Assembly (NCBI GenBank): GCA_903905655.1
Contig: CAIVHG010000015.1
Coordinates: 1-64,000, forward strand
DNA: 64,000 nt
Source: an uncultured beta proteobacterium
GTDB lineage: Bacteria; Pseudomonadota; Gammaproteobacteria; Burkholderiales; SG8-41
Reading direction: 5' to 3'
Positions 17,389-26,820 of the stretch are shown here, one piece after another; position 1 is the first letter of the stretch, and every line of letters begins with the position of its first letter. Under the pieces are notes generated by a model. The model saw only the letters and a program-made list of their open reading frames with translations, was not told the DNA's origin and made no database searches. Position numbers and translations under genes: made by a program.

Positions 17389-20300
17389 ATGCTGAGTGCG
17401 ATCATTGTTTGGTCTTCGAAAAACCGTTTCCTGGTGTTGCTGGGCACGCTGTTCGTGGCGGCCGCGGGCATCTACGCGGTGATCAAGACTCCGCTCGATG
17501 CGCTGCCCGACCTCTCCGACGTTCAGGTCATCATCTATACCGATTATCCGGGGCAGGCGCCGCAGGTGGTCGAGGACCAGGTCACTTACCCGCTGACGAC
17601 TGCGATGCTGTCGGTGCCCAGATCGCATGTGGTGCGCGGGTTTTCTTTTTTCGGCGCATCTTTCGTCTACGTGATATTCGAGGACGGCACCGATATCTAC
17701 TGGGCGCGCTCGCGGGTGCTCGAGTATCTGAGTTCGTTGGCGGGCCGCTTGCCTCCGGGCGTAACGCCGCAGCTCGGTCCCGACGCGACCGGCGTCGGCT
17801 GGGTCTACCAGTATGCGGTGCTGGGTGCTAACCGCACGCTCGCCGAGCTGCGCACCATCCAGGACTGGTACCTGCGCTATCAGCTTGCCAAAGCGCAGGG
17901 CGTAGCCGAAATCGCATCGATCGGCGGCTTCGTGCAGCAGTATCAGGTCATCGTCGATCCGATGAAACTGCGCGCTTATGGGATACCGCTGTCACGGGTG
18001 ACGCAGGTGATACGCGAATCGAACCGCGATGTCGGCGGCCGCGTCGTCGAGATGGCCGAGACCGAGTACATGGTGCGCGGGCGGGGCTACATCCGCGGCC
18101 GCGCGGACCTCGAGGACCTGGCGCTGAAGGCAGAGGGCGGCACGCCGGTGCGGCTGCGCGATATCGCACGCGTCGAGCTGGGGCCGGATGAGCGGCGCGG
18201 ACTGACGGAACTGAACGGCGAAGGTGAAGTCGTCGCCGGAATCGCAGTTGCGCGCTACGGACAGAATGCGCTCGACGTAATCGCCAATCTCAAGTCCAAG
18301 ATCGCCGAGATCGCGCCCGGGCTTCCCGCGGGCGTGAAGATCGAGACCGTCTATGACCGCTCCGAGCTCATTCACCGCGCGATCGATACGCTGAAGCGCA
18401 CGCTCGCCGAGGAAAGCGTGATCGTCGCGCTGGTGTGCATCATCTTCCTGCTGCACGTGAGGAGCGCGCTGGTTGCGATCATCATGCTGCCGGTCGGCGT
18501 GCTGATGGCGTTCATCGCCATGCGCGCGCTCGGCATCAACTCGAACCTCATGAGCCTGGGCGGGATCGCGATCGCGATCGGCGCCATGGTCGATGCGGCG
18601 ATCGTGATGATCGAAAACGCCCACAAGCATCTGGAGCGCCTGAAGCCCGGCGATTCGCGCACGGAAGCCATCATCTGTGCATGCAAGGAAGTCGGCCCCG
18701 CGCTGTTCTTCTCGCTGCTCATCATCACGGTATCGTTTCTGCCGGTATTCACGCTCGAAGCGCAGGAAGGGCGCTTGTTCGCCCCGCTCGCCTACACCAA
18801 GACCTTCGCCATGGCAGGCGCGGCGCTGCTGTCGATTACGCTGGTCCCGGTGCTGATGGGCTTGTTCATCCGCGGGCGCGTGCTGCCGGAAGCGAAGAAT
18901 CCGGTGAACCGCCTGTTGATGTGGCTCTACCGGCCGCAGATCGCGTGGGTGATGCGCTGGAAGAAGCTGACGGTGGCGATCGCAATGCTGGTGCTGGCGG
19001 TGACCATTTGGCCCGCCACCCAACTCGGCACCGAATTCATGCCCGCGCTCAACGAGGGCACGCTGCTCTACATGCCTTCTTCGCTGCCCGGCATGTCGGT
19101 CACGAAATCGGCCGAACTGCTGCAGGTTCAGGACAAGATCCTAAAGAGCTTTCCCGAAGTGGCCTCGGTGTTCGGCAAGGCCGGCCGCGCCGCGACGGCG
19201 ACCGATCCTGCGCCGCTCGAGATGTTCGAAACCGTGATCAACCTCAAGCCGGAGTCCGAGTGGCGCTCGGGCATGACGACCGACAAGCTGATCACGGAGA
19301 TGGACAAAGCGTTGCAGTTTCCGGGCGTCTCCAATGCCTGGACCATGCCGATACGCGCGCGCATCGACATGCTTTCCACCGGCATCCGCACCCCGGTCGG
19401 CATTAAGGTTTTCGGCAAGGACCTCACCGAGATGGAGCGAGTCGCGAAAGAGATCGAAGCGGTCGTCAAGACGGTGCCGGGTGCGACCAGCGTCTATGCC
19501 GAGCGCGTCACCGGCGGCTACTACCTGGACATCGAGCCGCAGCGCGAGCGCTTGGCGCGCTACGGGCTGAGCGTGGGCGAGCTGCAGGACGTGATCGCAA
19601 CCGCGCTCGGCGGCGAGCTGGTGACGACGACAGTCGAGGGGCGCGAGCGCTTCGGCGTCAACGTGCGCTATCCGCGCGAACTCAGGAGCGATCCGCAGAA
19701 GATCGCCGCCGAAGTGCTGGTGCCGACGATGGGGCGCGCGATGATTCCGCTGGGAGAGCTCGCGACCATCCGCATCGTCAAGGGCGCGCCGGCGATCCGC
19801 ACCGAAAATGCGCTGCTCTCGACCTATATCTACGTCGACCTGCGCGAGCGCGACATCGGGTCGTTCGTGCGTGACGCACAAAAAGCAGTCTCCGAACGCG
19901 TGCAGTTTCCGTCCGGCTATTACGCGACGTGGAGCGGGCAGTTCGAGTACATGCAGCGCGCGATCGAGAAGCTGAAAGTCGTCGTGCCGCTAACGCTGCT
20001 CACCATCTTCCTGCTCCTGTATCTCAATTTCCGGCGGCTCACCGAGACGCTGATCGTCATGCTGTCGGTGCCGTTCGCGCTGGTGGGCGGCATCTGGCTG
20101 ATGTGGGCGCTCGGCTACAACATGAGCGTGGCGGTTGCCGTCGGCTTCATCGCGCTCGCCGGGGTCGCGGCGGAAACCGGCGTCGTCATGCTGATCTATC
20201 TGGACCATGCGTGGCAGGAGATCCGCTCGCGGCGTGGGCAGGAAGGCGCCGTGCCTACGGCCGCCGATCTCTACCACGCGGTCATGGCGGGCGCGGTCGA

Positions 20301-20538
20301 GCGCGTGCGGCCCAAGATGATGACGGTGGTTGCCATCATGGCCGGGCTGCTGCCGATCATGTGGAGTACCGGCGCCGGCTCGGAAGTCATGCGCCGCATC
20401 GCGGCCCCGATGGTGGGCGGCATGATCTCTTCTACGATCCTCACGCTGATCGTGATCCCCGCGTTGTATGCGCTGGTCAAGGAGTACGCGCTTACGCGCG
20501 GCCCCGACGACGCATCCAAAGCCGCCTCAAACCAATGA
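17389..20538 (+). CDS. cusA: Heavy-metal RND efflux pump CusA
   Basis: Inner-membrane proton-driven RND transporter of the heavy-metal (HME) type, 1049 residues, the family's usual length. It has the 12-segment RND layout with two large periplasmic loops. Recognisable blocks are TPLDALPDLSDVQVIIYTDYP near the N-terminus (given here in part only), GGIAIAIGAMVDAAIVM in segment four and FGKAGRAATATDPAPLEMFE in the porter domain, which is CusA-like. It begins 2 bases after cusB. A monovalent Cu/Ag substrate is likely from the adjacent CusF domains. Confidence 0.93.
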   Translation: MLSAIIVWSSKNRFLVLLGTLFVAAAGIYAVIKTPLDALPDLSDVQVIIYTDYPGQAPQVVEDQVTYPLTTAMLSVPRSHVVRGFSFFGASFVYVIFEDGTDIYWARSRVLEYLSSLAGRLPPGVTPQLGPDATGVGWVYQYAVLGANRTLAELRTIQDWYLRYQLAKAQGVAEIASIGGFVQQYQVIVDPMKLRAYGIPLSRVTQVIRESNRDVGGRVVEMAETEYMVRGRGYIRGRADLEDLALKAEGGTPVRLRDIARVELGPDERRGLTELNGEGEVVAGIAVARYGQNALDVIANLKSKIAEIAPGLPAGVKIETVYDRSELIHRAIDTLKRTLAEESVIVALVCIIFLLHVRSALVAIIMLPVGVLMAFIAMRALGINSNLMSLGGIAIAIGAMVDAAIVMIENAHKHLERLKPGDSRTEAIICACKEVGPALFFSLLIITVSFLPVFTLEAQEGRLFAPLAYTKTFAMAGAALLSITLVPVLMGLFIRGRVLPEAKNPVNRLLMWLYRPQIAWVMRWKKLTVAIAMLVLAVTIWPATQLGTEFMPALNEGTLLYMPSSLPGMSVTKSAELLQVQDKILKSFPEVASVFGKAGRAATATDPAPLEMFETVINLKPESEWRSGMTTDKLITEMDKALQFPGVSNAWTMPIRARIDMLSTGIRTPVGIKVFGKDLTEMERVAKEIEAVVKTVPGATSVYAERVTGGYYLDIEPQRERLARYGLSVGELQDVIATALGGELVTTTVEGRERFGVNVRYPRELRSDPQKIAAEVLVPTMGRAMIPLGELATIRIVKGAPAIRTENALLSTYIYVDLRERDIGSFVRDAQKAVSERVQFPSGYYATWSGQFEYMQRAIEKLKVVVPLTLLTIFLLLYLNFRRLTETLIVMLSVPFALVGGIWLMWALGYNMSVAVAVGFIALAGVAAETGVVMLIYLDHAWQEIRSRRGQEGAVPTAADLYHAVMAGAVERVRPKMMTVVAIMAGLLPIMWSTGAGSEVMRRIAAPMVGGMISSTILTLIVIPALYALVKEYALTRGPDDASKAASNQ

Positions 20539-20579
20539 ATGACTATTTTCAAACACGTAATCTTGAAAGGAGCACGAAA

Positions 20580-20921
20580 ATGAAAGTAATCGCAGTTGCA
20601 GCAGCACTTGCCGTCGCATGCGCCGCCGCGCTCGCGCAGGCGGCCGATACGAAAGACATGCACCACAACCACGCCGCAATGGCTCAAGCCAGTCAGGCAC
20701 AGGCGACGCATCAGGCGGTTGGCTTTGTGAAAAAGCCCGACGCCAAGCTCGGCACGGTATCGATTGCGCACGGGCCGGTGAAGAGCCTCGGCTGGCCCGC
20801 GATGACCATGGTCTTCAAAGTGCGGGACAAGGCTCTGCTCGGCAAGTTTTCGGAAGGCAGGAAGGTTGAGTTCGAGTTTCAGGAGCGCGGCAAGGAGTAC
20901 GTGATCGTCGCAGTGAAGTAG
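20580..20921 (+). CDS. cusF: Periplasmic copper chaperone CusF
   Basis: A 113-residue exported protein: signal peptide to about residue 22, a His/Met-rich linker (DMHHNHAAMAQ) and a single OB-like CusF domain with LGWPAMTMVF carrying the Trp/Met metal site. AAAGGAGC lies 7 bases before the ATG at 20580. It is the last gene of the cus unit, and is a second, free copy of the domain already fused to CusB. Confidence 0.92.
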   Translation: MKVIAVAAALAVACAAALAQAADTKDMHHNHAAMAQASQAQATHQAVGFVKKPDAKLGTVSIAHGPVKSLGWPAMTMVFKVRDKALLGKFSEGRKVEFEFQERGKEYVIVAVK

Positions 20922-21021
20922 CAGCGGCACCGTGCGCCGCGCCCGCATCGCGGCAGTGGCCCGACAAATGATAAGATTTGCCCGGCCGGGTTAAGGGACC
21001 AAAGATAGCGCGAGGGCGCGG

Positions 21022-22560
21022 GTGGATGCAGACGCAAAGTTTCGCTGGTGGCGTGCGGGTGATTTGGACGGCTTCTTCGGCCTGTTCGTCGACAACCTCA
21101 TTCAACTCATTCTGATCGTCGTTTTGTGCGGGGCGATCCTGAAAATGCCGGGGGAGATGCTGTTCGGGCGCATCCTGCCGGGAGTCGCCGTCAGTCTGCT
21201 GGTCGGAAATATCTACTACGCCTTCCAGGCGCGCGCGCTGTTCCGGAGAACCGGACAACGCTCCGTGACGGCACTTCCCTACGGGGTCAACACGGTTTCT
21301 CTGTTTGCCTTCATCCTGTTCGTGATGAAGCCGGTGTTGGATCAGACGAATGATGTGGAGCTGGCCTGGAAAGTGGGGCTCGCTGCCTGCCTCGGATCCG
21401 GACTGATCGAACTGGGCGGGGCATTCGTCGCGGGCATGGTCAAGCGCATCACTCCGCGGGCAGCCCTGCTGTCCACTCTTGCCGGGATCGCGATTACTTT
21501 CATTGCGATGGATTTTTGCTTTCGCATCTTTGCGGATCCATTGGTCGGTTTCATCCCGCTGGCGCTGATCCTGATCCAGTACATAGGCCGCATGCGGCTT
21601 CCTGCTGCCATACCGGCCGGCTTGATGGCGGTGTTGATCGGAACTGCGATGGCGTGGGGGCTGGGCAGAATGGACAGCGCTGCGCTGATGCATGCCATGC
21701 ATATAGAACTGCAGTTGCCGCATCTGTACATCACGGAGTTGATGGGCACGGCGTTTTCGCAATACATGATCACCTTCCTGCCGGTGATCGTGCCCATGGG
21801 GCTCTTCAATCTGCTCGGCTCGCTGCAGAATCTGGAAAGCGCAGAAGCCGCCGGCGATACCTATCCGGTAAGGAGTTCGCTTGCCGTGAATGGCTTGGGC
21901 ACGATTGCGGCGGCCTGTTGCGGGAGCGTATTCCCGACCACCATTTACATCGGGCATCCCGGCTGGAAGAAGATGGGTGCCGGCGCCGGCTATTCGGTCG
22001 CCAACGGGGTCGCCATTACACTGCTGTGCCTCTTAGGATTGGTCGGTTTCATCTCGGCGCTGGTGCCGATCGAAGCCGGCGCCGCGATCCTGCTGTGGAT
22101 CGGGATCACCATCGCATCCCAGGCGTTCGAAGCCACGCCTCGAAATCATGCGCCTGCGGTCGTCGTCGGCTTCTTTCCGGCACTTGCCGCATGGGCGCTG
22201 CTGATGATCGAAGGCTCATTGCGTGCCGCCGGAACCCAGGTCGAGGCCGTGGGGATCAAAGCGCTGTCCCTGCAGCTGCCGATTTCAGGCCTGATCTCCC
22301 TGGAGCGCGGCTTCATCTTCACCTCGATGATTCTTGCCGCGATGACGGTGTGCCTGATCGAAAAGCACTACCGAGCGGCGGCGGCATGGGCGTTAGTCGC
22401 CGCAGCGATCAGCGCCACCGGCTTGATGCATGGATACACGATCGCGAATGGCGCGATCCGCAACGCCTACGGCCCATCGTACACCTGGCCTTTCGTGCTG
22501 GGATACGCCGGCATGGCAGCGGTCTTTTACTGCGTGGGATGCTGGGGAAAAAAGGAGTGA
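21022..22560 (+). CDS. NCS2-like membrane permease, substrate unknown
   Basis: A 512-residue inner-membrane protein with about 12-13 hydrophobic segments. Blocks such as TALPYGVNTVSLFAF and SLAVNGLGTIAAACCGSVFP resemble the NCS2/AzgA-type nucleobase permease fold, but identity to a characterised member is not evident. The start is a GTG at 21022. It follows cusF by 100 bases on the same strand, with a GATAAG-like -10 sequence in between, so it may be separately transcribed. A link to metal efflux is not implied by its sequence. Confidence 0.65.
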   Translation: MDADAKFRWWRAGDLDGFFGLFVDNLIQLILIVVLCGAILKMPGEMLFGRILPGVAVSLLVGNIYYAFQARALFRRTGQRSVTALPYGVNTVSLFAFILFVMKPVLDQTNDVELAWKVGLAACLGSGLIELGGAFVAGMVKRITPRAALLSTLAGIAITFIAMDFCFRIFADPLVGFIPLALILIQYIGRMRLPAAIPAGLMAVLIGTAMAWGLGRMDSAALMHAMHIELQLPHLYITELMGTAFSQYMITFLPVIVPMGLFNLLGSLQNLESAEAAGDTYPVRSSLAVNGLGTIAAACCGSVFPTTIYIGHPGWKKMGAGAGYSVANGVAITLLCLLGLVGFISALVPIEAGAAILLWIGITIASQAFEATPRNHAPAVVVGFFPALAAWALLMIEGSLRAAGTQVEAVGIKALSLQLPISGLISLERGFIFTSMILAAMTVCLIEKHYRAAAAWALVAAAISATGLMHGYTIANGAIRNAYGPSYTWPFVLGYAGMAAVFYCVGCWGKKE

Positions 22561-22733
22561 TCTTCACTCACGCCTGAGCGCCACGCTCTGAGATCTGACG
22601 AGTGTTTCCGCCAAGAAGGCCAGCTGCTGCGCGAGCAGTCAAGGGTGGGTCACACCCGCCATCCAGCCGCCGCATTGCAGCTAGCCGCTGAAAATGCTGT
22701 CTACCCAGCTATTTTTGAGACCGCGAGTGACGC
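22561..22733. other. Intergenic gap between convergent permease and rlpA genes
   Basis: No open frame, RNA gene or strong hairpin was recognised in this 173-base convergent gap. Confidence 0.4.
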
Positions 22734-23807
22734 CTAACGCGTCACGACGACCGGCTTGATGCCGAAGGCCTCGCCGATGCGGGCGGCGGCGGCACGCGCT
22801 TCCGCCACGCTCGCGTAGGGGCCGGCGTGCACGCGGTACCACCCGTCGTTCGGGACTACCTGCAACGCCGGTGCCAGCCAGTCGCTCTCCGCACGCAGGC
22901 GGGCGAGAAAGCTGCCCGCGTTGTCGGGCGAGCTAAAGGCGCCGAGCTGCAGGTACAGGCCCTGACGCATGGCGGTGGCGGATGCGGTTACTACCGCGGT
23001 GCCGGTGCCCGGCTGCTGTTCGGCGGGCGGCGCCGATTGCGGTGCCAAGGAGACGAGCGTCAGTGCGGGATCGGGCAGCGGCTCCGCGGGCGCCGCAACC
23101 AACGCGGCGGGCGGCACCGACGGCGTCTCGGCATAGATCGGCGTGGTCTGAGTACCGGCGTCGGGAATGATGGATTCGACTTCGACTATCGCCTTGCCGC
23201 CGCCCAGCACGCCCAGCTTATAGGCTGCCGTATAAGAGAGATCGATGAGTCGGTCGGAGTGAAAGGGGCCGCGGTCGTTGACGCGCACGATTACCGATCT
23301 CTGGTTTGCAACATTCGTGACGCGCACATAGCTCGGGATGGGCAGCACCGGGTGCGCCGCAGTCATTGCGTACATATCGTAGCGTTCGCCGGACGAGGTT
23401 TGCTGGCCGTGATAACGCCTGCCGTACCAGCTGGCCACGCCGCGCTCCTTGTACGGTTTCAATTCCGTCATCGGGACGTAGCTTTGCCCCATCGCCACGT
23501 AGGGTCTCATGGTGGCGCGTCTCAGAGGTTCGAGTTTGGGTACGGCGTCCGGCACCAGCTCCAGATGCGGAGGCGGATTGTCGCCCGGGCCATCGTTCAG
23601 ATAATAGCCGCCGCCGGTCGAGGGTCTGGCAGGGGCACGTACGGCTTCCGGTGCGCGGGCGGCATCCGGCGCACGAACAGCATCCGGTGCGCGGGCGATG
23701 GAGGTGGCGGAAGGGCGCGGCGCCACGCTGCCGCAAGCCGACAACAGCAGCGCTGCGCCGGCTGCCGCAAGATAAAGCACAGCGACTGGTCTGATTTCGC
23801 CTTTCAT
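22734..23807 (-). CDS. rlpA: RlpA septal/cell-wall lytic transglycosylase lipoprotein with SPOR domain
   Basis: A peptidoglycan-active outer-membrane lipoprotein. From the ATG at 23805-23807 it has 357 residues: a lipoprotein signal ending LLLSACGS, a Pro/Ala-rich linker with short repeats, the double-psi beta-barrel domain (GVASWYGRRYHGQQTSSGE through VIVRVNDRGPF) with the catalytic Asp region, and a C-terminal SPOR domain that binds denuded glycans (about the last 75 residues). A TTG two codons earlier is also in frame. It closes the mre-mrd-rodA cluster, 15 bases after rodA. Confidence 0.93.
   Translation of the reverse strand: MKGEIRPVAVLYLAAAGAALLLSACGSVAPRPSATSIARAPDAVRAPDAARAPEAVRAPARPSTGGGYYLNDGPGDNPPPHLELVPDAVPKLEPLRRATMRPYVAMGQSYVPMTELKPYKERGVASWYGRRYHGQQTSSGERYDMYAMTAAHPVLPIPSYVRVTNVANQRSVIVRVNDRGPFHSDRLIDLSYTAAYKLGVLGGGKAIVEVESIIPDAGTQTTPIYAETPSVPPAALVAAPAEPLPDPALTLVSLAPQSAPPAEQQPGTGTAVVTASATAMRQGLYLQLGAFSSPDNAGSFLARLRAESDWLAPALQVVPNDGWYRVHAGPYASVAEARAAAARIGEAFGIKPVVVTR
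23631..23697 (-). repeat. Short tandem repeats inside rlpA linker
   Basis: About three and a half imperfect 18-bp units encode RAPDAV, RAPDAA, RAPEAV and RAPA. The repeated Pro/Ala linker spans the periplasm between lipid anchor and barrel domain, and its copy number may vary between strains. Confidence 0.75.
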
Positions 23808-23822
23808 GTCCAAACTTCCGCT

Positions 23823-24929
23823 TCAGGTCTGCACGAGTTTCTTGTGGCTCTGTATGCTCATCAGCACGCCCAATCCCAGGCAGATGGTGACCAGTGAGGT
23901 TCCGCCATAGCTTATCAGAGGCAGCGGCACGCCGACCACCGGCAGTATGCCGCTCACCATCGCCATGTTCACGAACGCATAGGTGAAGAAGGTGAGGGTG
24001 ATGCCGCCCGCCAGCAGCCGCGTAAACAGGGTCGGGGCATTCGCGGTGATCATCATCCCGCGCGCGATCACCGCCAGGAAGACGACCAGCAGCAGCATGT
24101 TGCCGAGCAGGCCGAATTCCTCCGAAAAGACTGCGAAGATGAAATCGGTCGTGCGCTCGGGGATGAAATCGAGATGCGTCTGCGTGCCCTGCAGCCAGCC
24201 CTTGCCAAGGAGGCCGCCGGAGCCGACTGCGATCGTCGATTGTATAGTGTGATAACCGGCGCCCAGAGGATCCTGCGAAGGATCGATCAGCGTCAAGATG
24301 CGCTGGCGCTGATAGTCGTGCATCGCCGACCACACCAGCGGCAGGCTCGCGCACGCAGCGATTGCCAGCCCGGCGATCGCCTTCCATGGCAGGCCGGCAA
24401 AAAACAACACGAATGCTCCGGCCGCAGAAATCAGCAGCGCGGTGCCCAGATCAGGCTGCTTGACGATGAACGCGACCGGGATCAGCAGCAGCAGCGTGGC
24501 GACCAGGTAGTGCTTGAGCTTGAGCGTCGCCGCATAGCGGTCGAAGTACCACGCCAGCATGAGCGGAACCGCGATCTTCATGATCTCCGAGGGCTGAATG
24601 CGCGTGACACCCAGATTCAGCCAGCGCTGCGCACCGTGGGCGATGTCGCCGAAGCGCCACACGGCGACCAGCAGCAGCACGCCCAGCACGTAGAGCGGCG
24701 GAGCGATGCGCGTGAGGTAATGCGGCGGGATATTCGCGCACAAGTACATGACCCCGAGCGCGACCAGGATGTTGACGATCTGCGCGCTGACACGGGCATA
24801 GCTTTCATTGGAGCCGCTGTAGATCACCGTGAGCCCGACCGCCATCAGGATGAGCGTCATGGACAGCAGCGGCCAGTCTACATGCGCCGTCAGCCGGCGC
24901 GTGATCTCTCTAATCGCTCTCGTCGTCAT
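23823..24929 (-). CDS. rodA: Rod-shape SEDS peptidoglycan polymerase RodA
   Basis: Inner-membrane SEDS glycosyltransferase that polymerises glycan strands during cell elongation, paired with PBP2. The 368-residue protein has about ten membrane segments and the SEDS signatures THLDFIPERTTDFIFAV and FSEEFGLLG, plus GVPLPLISYGGTSL near the C-terminus. Its start overlaps the end of mrdA by 20 bases, which implies coupled translation. Confidence 0.97.
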   Translation of the reverse strand: MTTRAIREITRRLTAHVDWPLLSMTLILMAVGLTVIYSGSNESYARVSAQIVNILVALGVMYLCANIPPHYLTRIAPPLYVLGVLLLVAVWRFGDIAHGAQRWLNLGVTRIQPSEIMKIAVPLMLAWYFDRYAATLKLKHYLVATLLLLIPVAFIVKQPDLGTALLISAAGAFVLFFAGLPWKAIAGLAIAACASLPLVWSAMHDYQRQRILTLIDPSQDPLGAGYHTIQSTIAVGSGGLLGKGWLQGTQTHLDFIPERTTDFIFAVFSEEFGLLGNMLLLVVFLAVIARGMMITANAPTLFTRLLAGGITLTFFTYAFVNMAMVSGILPVVGVPLPLISYGGTSLVTICLGLGVLMSIQSHKKLVQT

Positions 24930-26820
24930 TGGAGGGCACGCCGTTGATTTTCACGGCCGTGGGTTGTTTGCCCGCGATGTAGTAATCGAACATCTGGCGC
25001 GCAATCGGCGCCGCTGCGCGTGCCCCGAAGCCCGCGTTCTCGACGATGACGGCGAGCGCGATCCTGGGCGCCTCCACCGGGGCATAGGCGATGAACAGCG
25101 CATGGTCCCGATGGCGCTCGGCGACGCGGCTTTCGACGTACTTCTCCCCCTGCTTGATCGCGATCACCTGCGCAGTTCCGGTCTTGCCTGCGCTCAGGTA
25201 GGAGGCGCCCGCAAACGCCGCCGCGCCGGTTCCTTCCTTGTTCACCCCGATCATCGCCTGCTGGATGACCCGCAGATATTCGGGCTTGACTTCTGCCGTG
25301 CGCGGCGGCGGCAGCGTAGGCGTGGTGCGCGCACGCGTCGCGACATTCTCGATCTGGCTCACAATGTGCGGCGGGTACAGGGTGCCGCCGTTGGCGAGCG
25401 TCGCGACCGCCTGCGCGAGCTGCAGCGGCGTATAGGCGTTGTAGCCCTGGCCGATGCCCACGCTGATGGTTTCCCCGGCGTACCACTTCTGCTTGAAGCG
25501 CCGCGCTTTCCATTCCTGCGAAGGCAGCGTGCCCGCCGCTTCGCCGGGGATGTCGATGCCGGTGCGGCTGCCGAAGCCGAACATGCGCATGAAGCTTGCG
25601 ATGTGGTCGATCCCCAGATCGTTGGCGAGCATGTAGTAATAGGTATCGCACGACGCGACGATCGATTTGTACATGTCCACCAGCCCGTGGCCGCCCTTCT
25701 TGTCGTCGTGGAACACGTGACCGCCGAAGTTGAAATAGCCCGGGTCGCTGATCGTCTGCTCGGGGCGGCGCTTGCCATAGGTGAGGCCCGCCAGCGCCAT
25801 GTACGGCTTGAACGTGGAACCTGGCGGGTAGGTGCCGGCGAGCGCGCGGTTGAGCATCGGCCGGTCCGGCGATTCGTTCAATTCCTTCCAGTTCTGCGGA
25901 TCGATGCCGTCGACGAACAGATTGGGATCGAAGCCGGGCTTGGAGACGAAAGCGAGGACTGCGCCGGTGGACGGATCGATCGCGACCAGGGCGCCGCGAT
26001 TGTCCCCGAACGCGCGGTAAGCTGCTTCCTGCAGTTTGGCATCGAGGCTCAATATCAGGTTTGCGCCGGACACCGGGGCGGATCGCGACAGCGTGCGCAC
26101 TGCGCGCCCGCCGGAATCGACCTCCATTTCCTCGACGCCGGTGGTGCCGTGCAGGTAGCGCTCGTAACTTTGCTCCAGCCCCACTTTCCCCACATAATCG
26201 GTGCCGCGATAATTGGCATCGTCGCCGTCTTCTTCGAGCTTGTCGAGTTCGGCCTGGTTGATGCGTCCGATGTGGCCCACCACGTGCGCGAACAATTCGC
26301 CCTGCGGATACTGCCGGAACAGGCGCGCATTGATTTCCACGCCGCGGAAGCGATAACGGTTCGCCGCAAAGCGCGCCACCTCCTCGTCGGACAGGCGGTT
26401 GCGTATCGGCAGGCTTTCGAAGCTCTTGCTTTCTTCCAGCAGCTTGCTGAAACGGCGCCGGTCGCGCGGCGTGATATCGACCACGGTGGCGAGCGTGTCG
26501 ATCAGCTGATCCATGTCCGCAACCTTGTCGGGGCGGATCTCCAGGGTATAGGCCGAGTAATTGTGCGCGAGCAGCACGCCATTGCGGTCGACGATGATGC
26601 CGCGGTTGGGCACGATCGGCACCACCGAGATGCGGTTGGCCTCGGCCAGCGTTTCGTAGTGCTCATGCTGCACGAGCTGCAGGTAGACGAAGCGCGCGAA
26701 CAGGATGAAAAACATGAACAGCACGAACCCCGAGGCGACCGCGACGCGCAGCTGGAATTGGCGCAGCTCGAACTGCGCATTGCGGATCTCGACCCCGGGA
26801 TTGATGATGAACTCAGACAT
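24910..26820 (-). CDS. mrdA: Penicillin-binding protein 2
   Basis: Elongation-specific D,D-transpeptidase. The 636-residue protein has one N-terminal membrane segment (residues about 25-45), a pedestal/dimerisation domain and a transpeptidase domain with the active serine in PPGSTFKPYMAL, the SCD motif in VASCDTYYY and KTGTAQV. It overlaps mreD upstream and rodA downstream, so the elongasome genes are tightly coupled. Confidence 0.97.
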   Translation of the reverse strand: MSEFIINPGVEIRNAQFELRQFQLRVAVASGFVLFMFFILFARFVYLQLVQHEHYETLAEANRISVVPIVPNRGIIVDRNGVLLAHNYSAYTLEIRPDKVADMDQLIDTLATVVDITPRDRRRFSKLLEESKSFESLPIRNRLSDEEVARFAANRYRFRGVEINARLFRQYPQGELFAHVVGHIGRINQAELDKLEEDGDDANYRGTDYVGKVGLEQSYERYLHGTTGVEEMEVDSGGRAVRTLSRSAPVSGANLILSLDAKLQEAAYRAFGDNRGALVAIDPSTGAVLAFVSKPGFDPNLFVDGIDPQNWKELNESPDRPMLNRALAGTYPPGSTFKPYMALAGLTYGKRRPEQTISDPGYFNFGGHVFHDDKKGGHGLVDMYKSIVASCDTYYYMLANDLGIDHIASFMRMFGFGSRTGIDIPGEAAGTLPSQEWKARRFKQKWYAGETISVGIGQGYNAYTPLQLAQAVATLANGGTLYPPHIVSQIENVATRARTTPTLPPPRTAEVKPEYLRVIQQAMIGVNKEGTGAAAFAGASYLSAGKTGTAQVIAIKQGEKYVESRVAERHRDHALFIAYAPVEAPRIALAVIVENAGFGARAAAPIARQMFDYYIAGKQPTAVKINGVPSNDDESD

